Source: Saprospirales bacterium (lineage in GTDB: Bacteria > Bacteroidota > Bacteroidia > Chitinophagales > Saprospiraceae). Taken from it: a stretch of DNA of 8,313 bases. The stretch is taken from assembly GCA_003448025.1 (NCBI GenBank), contig DLXL01000400.1, positions 1 to 8,313 of the forward strand, read 5' to 3'. This document shows, in pieces, positions 1-8,313 of this stretch. The stretch's first letter is position 1, and the number at the start of each line of letters is the position of its first letter. The notes below the pieces were generated by a model. That model saw only the letters and a list, made by a program, of their open reading frames with translations, was not told the origin of the DNA and ran no database searches. The translations under genes and the position numbers were made by a program.

Positions 1-60
1 ATCCGCGTTCCACATCCGCGTTCTCTGCGTTCCACATCCGTGTTCAAAATCTGCGTTACA
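1..60. repeat. Short-period direct repeats upstream of ligA
   Basis: Five degenerate copies of a word close to ATCYGCGTT are separated by short variable pieces (CCAC, C, CCAC, CAAA, ACA). The GTT cores start at 7, 20, 29, 42 and 55, giving steps of 13, 9, 13 and 13. The 14-mer GCGTTCCACATCCG is exactly repeated at 5-18 and 27-40, a 22-bp period. The tract starts at the window edge, so it may be longer, and any opposing inverted arm would lie outside. The last unit merges into the promoter box at 57-64. No coding potential is apparent. The function is unknown; the repeat structure itself is seen directly. Confidence 0.8.
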
Positions 61-64
61 TTTG
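57..64 (+). promoter_or_regulatory. Putative Bacteroidota -7 promoter box for ligA
   Basis: TACATTTG is a perfect match to the Bacteroidota sigma-factor -7 consensus TAnnTTTG. It lies 18 nt before the GTG start of ligA, so the 5' leader would be only about 10 nt. No clear -33 TTTG is present at the usual spacing of about 20 nt, because the repeat tract occupies that space. The box overlaps a perfect 10-bp palindrome, TTTGTACAAA at 61-70, which could be an operator or chance. The same octamer precedes gldK. Confidence 0.5.
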
Positions 65-79
65 TACAAAATTACCTGA

Positions 80-3285
<3,206 letters not shown>

Positions 3286-3288
3286 CTT

Positions 3289-3373
3289 TGAGATATGAGA
3301 TATGAACGATGAACGAAGTCTTGCCGTTCCAACATTCATAACCCATATCTCATAACCCATATCTCATATCTCA
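3289..3373. repeat. Inverted repeat built from 7-bp units
   Basis: The left arm, TGAGATATGAGATATG at 3289-3304, is the exact reverse complement of 3358-3373: 16 bp with a 53-nt spacer. The left arm continues in phase as TGAGATA, TGAGATA, TGAACGA, TGAACGA (3289-3316). Read on the minus strand, the right arm gives TGAGATA, TGAGATA, TGGGTTA, TGAGATA, TGGGTTA and then a decayed TGAATGT. The 14-mer ACCCATATCTCATA is tandemly duplicated at 3341-3354 and 3355-3368. The outermost two units match perfectly between arms and the inner units differ. The element sits between the glycosyltransferase stop and the next start. RNA from it would fold into a long hairpin, but no T-tract follows, so it is not a canonical intrinsic terminator. 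Confidence 0.85.
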
Positions 3374-3407
3374 TACAACCTTCTCAGTCAAAAATCGTCA
3401 TGAGTTC

Positions 3408-5264
3408 ATGCGGAATACTTTGATCCGGAAAGGTTTGTTGGTCTGTATAATTTGGATATTGCCGGGTGGTGCTTTGATGGCCCAAACTCAGCAAATATGC
3501 CTGTTGGCAGAGGCGGAACAACGGATTGTTTTTGAACAAAATATAAGCGGATTTGAGCCTCAGCCTTTGCGGTACTTGAAGGATACAGTGGTATTTGAAA
3601 TTCCGGCGCAGGCATCCGCAGACAGTCTGTACCTTAAGTTGCTGCGGCATTTTCAACAGCGATCCTATTTGCAGGTTTCCCTGGATTCCACCAGTCGTGG
3701 ATTGCAATTTCATGCCGGACCGGCCATGGAATGGATCCAGCTACAACATGGAGCGGGTCTTGAAAGGGCTGAACGGTGGTTAAAAAACGAATTGCCCCGG
3801 AAGTCGATCATGGGCAAACCTTTCCGTTTTGACCAGGTGCTTACATGGCAGACACGCATGCTGGAGCAAGCAGAAAATAATGGCTATCCTTTTGCACGGG
3901 TTTGGCTGGACAGTGTTCAGATCAACGAAAGCGGCCAGATTTCAGCGGTTTTAGCGCTGGATCCCGGAAAATATTTCGTTTACAAAGGCATCAAAATAAA
4001 CGGCGATGCCAGGTTGCCAACGCACTTTTTACCCAACTACCTGGGGCTTCGTGCTGGTATGCCCTACAGTCGGGCGGGGGTATTGCGCCTCCGCAGGCAA
4101 CTTCAGTCGCTTTTGTTTGTGGAAGCAACAGCCAATCCGGCCGTAACCTTTTCCAGCGAGCCGAATTTGCCGAGGGGCGAGGCCACTGTTCAGGTATTTT
4201 TAAAGAAAAAACGGGCCAGCCGTTTTGATTTTATTATTGGGGTACTGCCGCAACCCAACAGCAATGATGGACCGCTGCTGGTTACAGGTTCTTTGAGTGC
4301 CGCCTTCCAAAATGCATTGAATTTGGGCGAGCGATTTTCTGCGGAGTTAGAACGGCTTCGCCCTGAAACGCAAAAAATGGACGTACAGGCAGGGGTTCCT
4401 TATCTGTTTGGTACCAGTTTTGGGGCTGAAGGCAGATTAGGTATTTTTCGGCGCGACAGTACCTGGACGGATGCGCAGGGCGACTTAGGGGTGTCTTACT
4501 GGCTGCCTGGGGCTAATACGTTTCGTTTTTTTTGGGAAAACAAAAATTCTACCCTGCAAACCGTAGATACCCTTGCCGTGTTGAACACACGCCGGTTACC
4601 GGAAAATCTGGATTACAGGCAAAATGGCTTTGGTTTGGAAGTGCAGTTTGCTGCACTGGATTACCGGTTTAACCCCAGAAAGGGATGGCTGTTATGGGTA
4701 AAAGGGGTGGCCGGATTCAACGTTGTTCGTCAGAACAACCAAATAACTTCGTTGAGTGATCCGGATGAACCCGGGTTTTCGTTTGCAAGCTTGTACGATT
4801 CTATCACCGGACGAGCTGCGCGATACAGGCTGGAATGTAGAAATGAATGGTATGTGCCGGTTTTGGTACGAAGCACTATTAAATTTTCCCTTCGGGCAGG
4901 CGGGATTTTTTCGAATAAAACGATTTTCAATAACGAAAATTTTCGCCTCGGAGGCAATAAATTATTGCGCGGATTCGATGAAGAAAGTCTGTTTATGACC
5001 CGTTTTGTGGTGGCAACTGCGGAATATCGGTTGTTGCTCGGTCAGAATTCATTTTTGTCCGCCTTTGCCGATTACGGATATATGGAGAACATCAGTGGCC
5101 AAAACAGGTTATACTTGCGTCCGCTTGGCATAGGTGCAGGCTTGAATTTTGAGACCAAAGCTGGTATATTCGGCATTTCGGCAGCCGTGGGCCGAAGAGA
5201 TCCTGGACAAACGTTGAATATACGCGCTACGAAATTTCACCTGGGCTATGTTTCTTTGTTTTAG
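3408..5264 (+). CDS. Omp85/BamA-like outer-membrane protein (POTRA plus beta-barrel)
   Basis: A 618-residue secreted outer-membrane protein of the Omp85 (BamA/TamA/surface antigen D15) superfamily, whose members insert or translocate proteins at the outer membrane. Seen: a signal peptide with basic start MRNTLIRK, a hydrophobic core and likely cleavage after A25 (ALMA|Q). A soluble region follows. It has a probable degenerate POTRA at about 105-185 (with NNGYPFARVWLD) and a clearer POTRA at about 189-258 (KYFVYKGIKINGD ... LLFVEATANPAVTF). Then comes a barrel-like region with many alternating aromatic/polar strands, and the superfamily's conserved LRGF motif at L520-F523, within FRLGGNKLLRGFDEE. 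The chain ends in Phe (LGYVSLF), as outer-membrane barrels usually do. It is shorter than BamA (about 800 aa, five POTRAs), so it is more likely a specialised paralog than the essential BamA. ATG 3408 is preferred because the ATG at 3400 is out of frame and soon hits a stop. It lies 138 nt before porP; a role in T9SS or PorP assembly is inference only. Confidence 0.85.
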   Translation: MRNTLIRKGLLVCIIWILPGGALMAQTQQICLLAEAEQRIVFEQNISGFEPQPLRYLKDTVVFEIPAQASADSLYLKLLRHFQQRSYLQVSLDSTSRGLQFHAGPAMEWIQLQHGAGLERAERWLKNELPRKSIMGKPFRFDQVLTWQTRMLEQAENNGYPFARVWLDSVQINESGQISAVLALDPGKYFVYKGIKINGDARLPTHFLPNYLGLRAGMPYSRAGVLRLRRQLQSLLFVEATANPAVTFSSEPNLPRGEATVQVFLKKKRASRFDFIIGVLPQPNSNDGPLLVTGSLSAAFQNALNLGERFSAELERLRPETQKMDVQAGVPYLFGTSFGAEGRLGIFRRDSTWTDAQGDLGVSYWLPGANTFRFFWENKNSTLQTVDTLAVLNTRRLPENLDYRQNGFGLEVQFAALDYRFNPRKGWLLWVKGVAGFNVVRQNNQITSLSDPDEPGFSFASLYDSITGRAARYRLECRNEWYVPVLVRSTIKFSLRAGGIFSNKTIFNNENFRLGGNKLLRGFDEESLFMTRFVVATAEYRLLLGQNSFLSAFADYGYMENISGQNRLYLRPLGIGAGLNFETKAGIFGISAAVGRRDPGQTLNIRATKFHLGYVSLF

Positions 5265-5267
5265 GCG

Positions 5268-5381
5268 CTGGACTATAGGACAATAGATGTTCGACTTGGG
5301 CTCGATGAGTTAATCAGGATTCATTTCAACAAATCCAACGTCCAGTGTCTAATAGTCTAACGTCATGTCCAGCAGTCCAAC
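5268..5381. repeat. Degenerate 7/8-bp repeat locus with opposing arms
   Basis: The left part (5268-5301) holds words like TGGAC, AGGAC and TTCGAC. The right part (5334-5381) holds the opposite orientation, with GTCCA, GTCTA, AGTCTAAC, GTCCAGC and AGTCCAAC at steps of about 7-8 bp. On the minus strand the constant word is TRGAC followed by 2-3 variable bases. A spacer of about 30 nt separates the parts and contains a small GGATT/AATCC hairpin (5317-5336). Complementarity between arms is patchy, for example GACTAT 5271-5276 with ATAGTC 5352-5357. A run of nine A residues follows at 5382-5390, just before the porP start. It looks like an eroded relative, in architecture though not in sequence, of the loci at 3289-3373 and 8154-8313. 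Confidence 0.6.
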
Positions 5382-5402
5382 AAAAAAAAAGATCTTTACC
5401 GC

Positions 5403-6383
5403 ATGAAAAAAGTACTGCTACTATTGTTTTGGCTGGTGTCGGCCGGTGTGGCATGGGCACAAGACCCCATTTTTTCCCAGTTTTATGCCATGCCATTGCA
5501 GCTAAATCCTGCTTTTGCAGGCACATCGGCTGCACCCAGAGCTGGTATTGCCTATCGGAACCAATGGACCGGTTTTAGCAGTGCCTATCGCACCTATGCC
5601 GCTTATTATGAGCAAAGTTTTCAAAAACTCAACAGCGGTATTGGGTTTCATCTGGAGGGCGACAATGCCGGCGACGGGATTTTCAAAACCAACCGCTTTT
5701 CTGCGGCTTATGCCTATCGTTTGAAGTTGAACGATTTTATGGCGTTAAAGCTCGGCCTTGAAATGGGCGTTCATTCAGTTTCGCTGAATTGGGAAAAGTT
5801 GGTGTTCCCGGATCAAATAGATGATGTAAACGGTATTTCTTTCAATTCTGAAGAGATCAGGCCAGATAATACCAACCGGACCAGCCTGGATATTTCAAGC
5901 GGAATGGTGCTGCTGAGTGAAAAATTTTATATCGGTATAGGCCTGAAACACCTCAATACACCCAGCCAAAGTATTTTGCGGTTGAAAAATAACCTGGTTC
6001 CGGGGCTGCCTATTCGCTATACTTTTCATGGTGGAACAGAATGGGTTGTTAAAAAAGGCAATAAACGTCAGGAACCCTCGTTTGTGTCTCCGAACTTTAT
6101 GTTTGTGGCTCAGGGGCCTTACAAACAATTGAATCTGGGAGCATACGCAAGTTTGGGATCTGTTTTTGCAGGAAGCTGGTTTAGGCATACTTTTGGTAAT
6201 GCAGATGCCGTTATCCTGCTGGCAGGGTTCAGGGAAGGTCCATTCAAGATCGGAATCAGTTATGATGCTACCGTATCCAGTTTGGCCAACAATGCCGGAG
6301 GAACTTTTGAAGTAACCATGGGCATCCTTTTCCCGAACAAAAAACGGCCGGATATCAACGATTGCACCCGAATGTTTCAATGA
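5403..6383 (+). CDS. porP: Type IX secretion system outer-membrane protein, PorP/SprF family
   Basis: A 326-residue outer-membrane beta-barrel of the PorP/SprF family. In the T9SS, PorP associates with the PorK/PorN ring, and family members help secrete or anchor T9SS substrates at the surface. Seen: signal peptide MKKVLLLLFWLVSAGVAWA with cleavage after A19. The family's hallmark mature N-terminus follows at once, QDPIFSQFYAMPLQLNPAFAGT, then RNQW around residue 55. Strands of alternating residues run throughout, with the typical GTFEVTMGILFPNKK near the C-terminus. Length is normal for the family. PorP/SprF paralogs are numerous in Bacteroidota, but this one is immediately upstream of gldK, the order porP-porK seen in Porphyromonas gingivalis, so it is probably the core PorP. 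Its codon use differs sharply from gldK (Phe: 19 TTT against 6 TTC), as if expressed at a lower level. ATG 5403 gives the complete signal peptide. No convincing promoter box is seen in the gap upstream. Confidence 0.93.
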   Translation: MKKVLLLLFWLVSAGVAWAQDPIFSQFYAMPLQLNPAFAGTSAAPRAGIAYRNQWTGFSSAYRTYAAYYEQSFQKLNSGIGFHLEGDNAGDGIFKTNRFSAAYAYRLKLNDFMALKLGLEMGVHSVSLNWEKLVFPDQIDDVNGISFNSEEIRPDNTNRTSLDISSGMVLLSEKFYIGIGLKHLNTPSQSILRLKNNLVPGLPIRYTFHGGTEWVVKKGNKRQEPSFVSPNFMFVAQGPYKQLNLGAYASLGSVFAGSWFRHTFGNADAVILLAGFREGPFKIGISYDATVSSLANNAGGTFEVTMGILFPNKKRPDINDCTRMFQ

Positions 6384-6415
6384 ATCAAAGATGCCAGCAA
6401 TTTTTTGATTTTTAT
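6383..6415 (+). terminator. Weak AT-rich hairpin after porP
   Basis: AATCAAA at 6383-6389 can pair with TTTGATT at 6404-6410, followed by TTTAT. The stem is only 7 bp with a single G-C pair, so termination would be weak or absent. A second AT-rich hairpin, TTTAAAGTG 6415-6423 with CATTTTAAA 6435-6443 (one G-U pair), follows directly. Together they may give partial termination between porP and gldK. Because the region is AT-rich, chance pairing is plausible. Confidence 0.25.
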
Positions 6416-6530
6416 TTAAAGTGTTGATTTTCATCATTTTAAAGCAAAAAAAAGGAATTGTTTGCCAGGCTTCAGGGATCTGATTCGTTAAAATTCAACA
6501 CAAGACAACCTCCGAGAAATTTACTTTTTC

Positions 6531-6538
6531 TACATTTG
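6531..6538 (+). promoter_or_regulatory. Putative Bacteroidota -7 promoter box for gldK
   Basis: TACATTTG matches the consensus TAnnTTTG perfectly and is identical to the box before ligA. It lies 35 nt before the gldK ATG, giving an expected leader of about 25-30 nt. No TTTG is seen at the -33 distance. If it is used, gldK has its own promoter besides any readthrough from porP, which would fit its more expression-adapted codon use. The rest of the 190-nt gap (6384-6573) is AT-rich and shows no repeat units like those in the other gaps. Confidence 0.5.
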
Positions 6539-6573
6539 CCACTCAATTTTTTCAAAACCTGGATTTTAATACA

Positions 6574-8082
6574 ATGAAGAAAACACTATTGCACGGGTTG
6601 AGTCTCGCCCTTTTGGTGTTCGTTCTGGCCAGCTGCGGACGCAAATCCGAAGGCTCCTCCACCACAGGCTGGAAATACAACGACCAGAAATGGGGCGGAT
6701 TCGAAAAAACTAATTATGAAGGTCAGGCTACCGGTCCAAATCTTGTTTTGGTAGAAGGCGGCACTTTCGTAATGGGTAAAGTACAGCAAGATGTTACCTA
6801 TGAATGGAACAACATCGAGCGTCGCGTTACCGTTGGTTCGTTCTACATCGACGAAACAGAAGTACGCAACATTGACTACCAGGAATACTTGTATTGGGTG
6901 AAACGGGTGTTTGGTGAAACCTACCCTGAAGTTTGGAGACGCGCATTGCCGGATACTTTGGTATGGCGTGATGAACTGGCTTACAACGAGCCATTGGTAG
7001 AAAACTACTTCCGTGCACCAGACTATTATGACTACCCTGCAGTTGGTATCAGCTGGCTTCAGGCCAACGATTTCTGCGCATGGCGTACAGACCGTGTGAA
7101 TGAGATGATTCTCGTAAAACGCGGCATCATCGAGCTTTCTCCAGACCAGAAAGACGACAATAACTTCAACACCGAAGCTTATCTGGTAGGTCAATACCAG
7201 CCATCTCCACGCAAATTGCTGGAAGACAAGCGCACCGGTGGCGAACGTCAGGTTCGTATGGAAGACGGTATCCTGCTCCCTGCTTACCGCCTCCCAACGG
7301 AAGCGGAATGGGAATACGCAGCACTTGGTCTTGTTGGAAACCAGGCTACTACCAAAGATGAATTGATCACAGACCGTCGTATTTACCCATGGAACGGCAA
7401 TACTGTTCGCTATCAGAAGCGCAACAAAAACCAGGGTAAAATGCTTGCCAACTTCAAACGTGGCGGTGGTGACTACGGTGGTATGTCAGGCGCCCTGAAC
7501 GATAAAGCGTTCTTCCCTGCTGAAGTACTCTCCGGATATCCGAACGACCATGGTTTGTATAACATGGCCGGTAACGTAAACGAATGGACTTTCGACCTCT
7601 ATCGTCCACTCACGGCATCTGACCTTGAAGATACCGAGAGCCACGAATTGAACCCATACCGCGGTAACGTATTCCAAACCAAAACGCTTGATCCTGAAAC
7701 AGGTGCTCCTATTCAGAAAGATAGCCTGGGTCGTTTGATTTATGAACTGGCAGATACCACTACCACTGCTCTGCGCGATAACTATAAGCGCCCTGAAGTA
7801 TTCAACTACCTCGACGGTGATAAAGAATCTCTGGTTGAATACCGCTATGGTGTAAGCACGCTGATCTCCGACAAAGCTCGCGTGATCAAAGGTGGTTCCT
7901 GGGCTGACCGTGCGTTCTGGCTTTCTCCTGGCGCTCGTCGCTTCATGGAAGAAGACAAATCCAGCCGTACCGTTGGTTTCCGTTGTGCCATGATGCGTAA
8001 AGGTCCTGTTACCGGAAATGACGACAAAGATGGCCACCACTTCAAAGGTCGCCGCAAAAAGCAAAATCGTCGTTACGATTAA
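6574..8082 (+). CDS. gldK: Type IX secretion/gliding lipoprotein GldK (PorK)
   Basis: A 502-residue lipoprotein of the GldK/PorK family. With GldN/PorN it builds the large periplasmic ring under the outer membrane in the T9SS, and it is also needed for gliding in motile species. Seen: a lipoprotein signal peptide MKKTLLHGLSLALLVFVLASC with lipobox LASC and lipidated C21. A formylglycine-generating-enzyme (FGE/SUMF1)-like fold covers about 55-475: VEGGTFVMG, YPAVGISWLQANDFCAWR, YRLPTEAEWEYAALG, NVNEWTFDLY, KGGSWADRAFWLSPGARRF and VGFRCAM. The two catalytic cysteines of true FGE, in the stretch after GGS, are D445 and L450 here, so the fold is structural, as in other GldK proteins. The C-terminus is strongly basic (FKGRRKKQNRRYD). 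Phe codons are 17 TTC to 1 TTT, and Arg codons are mostly CGT/CGC, suggesting high expression. It lies 190 nt after porP and is followed by a terminator. The usual next gene, gldL, would be beyond the window. Confidence 0.95.
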   Translation: MKKTLLHGLSLALLVFVLASCGRKSEGSSTTGWKYNDQKWGGFEKTNYEGQATGPNLVLVEGGTFVMGKVQQDVTYEWNNIERRVTVGSFYIDETEVRNIDYQEYLYWVKRVFGETYPEVWRRALPDTLVWRDELAYNEPLVENYFRAPDYYDYPAVGISWLQANDFCAWRTDRVNEMILVKRGIIELSPDQKDDNNFNTEAYLVGQYQPSPRKLLEDKRTGGERQVRMEDGILLPAYRLPTEAEWEYAALGLVGNQATTKDELITDRRIYPWNGNTVRYQKRNKNQGKMLANFKRGGGDYGGMSGALNDKAFFPAEVLSGYPNDHGLYNMAGNVNEWTFDLYRPLTASDLEDTESHELNPYRGNVFQTKTLDPETGAPIQKDSLGRLIYELADTTTTALRDNYKRPEVFNYLDGDKESLVEYRYGVSTLISDKARVIKGGSWADRAFWLSPGARRFMEEDKSSRTVGFRCAMMRKGPVTGNDDKDGHHFKGRRKKQNRRYD

Positions 8083-8109
8083 TTGATCGTAAACAACTTG
8101 AAGCATAAC

Positions 8110-8153
8110 CATGAGTCATTCCGGGTCTTTCCGGGATGACTCATGTGTTTTAT
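8110..8153 (+). terminator. Strong intrinsic terminator after gldK
   Basis: The 15-base arm at 8110-8124 (CATGAGTCATTCCGG) pairs with 8131-8145 (CCGGGATGACTCATG), with one T-G wobble and a 6-nt loop GTCTTT. It is followed by TGTTTTAT. It starts 28 nt after the gldK stop. This is the best canonical Rho-independent terminator in the window. Because gldK is normally followed by gldL, gldM and gldN, it may act as an attenuator rather than an absolute stop. Confidence 0.8.
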
Positions 8154-8313
8154 ACGGTGGACGGTTTACGGTAGACGGCCTACGGTGGACGGTGGCGTTG
8201 CTTTTTAGCTCTGTTTTGCCTATTGGCAAGGAAAAAATCTCAAGAGCAACGCCCCCGTCCCCCGTCCCCCGTCCACCGTCCACCGTCCCCCGTCCACCGT
8301 AGGCCGTCCACCG
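8154..8313. repeat. Large inverted repeat of exact 7-bp units (NNN+ACGG)
   Basis: The left arm has ACGG starting at 8154, 8161, 8168, 8175, 8182 and 8189, exactly 7 apart; the triplets between and after them are TGG, TTT, TAG, CCT, TGG and TGG. The right arm has the complement CCGT starting at 8255, 8262, 8269, 8276, 8283, 8290, 8297 and 8304, again exactly 7 apart, and continues past the window edge. The inner stem GGCGTTGCT 8194-8202 pairs perfectly with 8245-8253. The outer stem 8169-8192 pairs with 8290-8313, 23 of 24. The 42-nt spacer holds a small hairpin, TTGCC/GGCAA (8216-8229). No gene is convincing here: any reading frame through this stretch just translates the terminator and the repeats. 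Confidence 0.92.

Noticed and set aside
3289..3373. Rho-independent terminator for the ligA-glycosyltransferase operon
   Set aside because: The 16-bp stem is real, but the spacer is 53 nt and no T-tract follows the right arm. It could still affect RNA stability, but it is not a canonical terminator.
3408..5264. Essential BamA itself
   Set aside because: At 618 residues with about two POTRA-like regions it is too short for Bacteroidota BamA. A specialised Omp85 paralog fits better.
6574..8082. Sulfatase-modifying enzyme (formylglycine-generating enzyme)
   Set aside because: The fold matches, but both catalytic cysteines are absent, a lipobox is present, and the gene follows porP, so GldK/PorK is the right call.
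7486..8112. Minus-strand reading frame of 208 codons
   Set aside because: It is antisense to the conserved C-terminal half of gldK, whose strong codon bias produces an open frame on the other strand.
8111..8302. Small plus-strand gene of 63 codons
   Set aside because: It translates the terminator hairpin and the 7-bp repeats. The proline/arginine-rich tail is a direct product of the repeat units, and no start-site signal is seen.
8154..8313. CRISPR array
   Set aside because: The repeated unit is 7 bp with 3 variable bases and reverses orientation across a spacer. CRISPR needs repeats of roughly 23-47 bp with unique spacers of similar length in one orientation, and no cas gene is present.
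8154..8313. Insertion sequence or MITE ends
   Set aside because: No transposase and no target-site duplication can be seen, and the other gap elements share architecture but not sequence. This cannot be fully excluded because the right edge is cut off.

Overview
The window looks like chromosomal DNA of a member of the Bacteroidota, and the gene style suggests a Saprospirales/Chitinophagales-like lineage. That lineage call is inference. The support is a PorP/SprF-family protein directly followed by a GldK/PorK lipoprotein, which is the start of the type IX secretion system (T9SS) core locus found only in this phylum. Two TACATTTG boxes also match the Bacteroidota -7 promoter consensus TAnnTTTG, and none of the starts shows an obvious Shine-Dalgarno sequence. 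All five genes lie on the plus strand and are intact.

Layout: (1) 1-82, a repeat tract running into a promoter; (2) 83-2248, ligA, NAD+-dependent DNA ligase with a GTG start; (3) 2245-3285, a GT4-type glycosyltransferase overlapping ligA by 4 bp; (4) 3286-3407, an intergenic inverted repeat made of 7-bp units; (5) 3408-5264, a short Omp85/BamA-like outer-membrane protein with POTRA region and barrel; (6) 5265-5402, a second, degenerate 7/8-bp repeat locus; (7) 5403-6383, porP; (8) 6384-6573, an AT-rich gap with a promoter box; (9) 6574-8082, gldK; (10) 8083-8313, a strong intrinsic terminator followed by a large inverted repeat of 7-bp units running off the right edge. The expected gldL/porL is not in the window.

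Functionally the right half is envelope and secretion biology. PorP is an outer-membrane beta-barrel of the T9SS, GldK is the lipoprotein of its periplasmic ring, and the Omp85 protein just upstream could help insert or assemble outer-membrane proteins. The left half pairs a housekeeping ligase with a glycosyltransferase in a translationally coupled arrangement.

The most unusual feature is not a gene. Four of the five non-coding gaps carry short-period repeats built from a constant word plus a variable word, and each locus uses a different constant word. In three of them the units face each other as inverted arms around a unique spacer. At the right-hand locus the period is exactly 7 bp, and the two arms appear to differ by exactly five units. 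This is the best candidate here for an undescribed system of intergenic elements.
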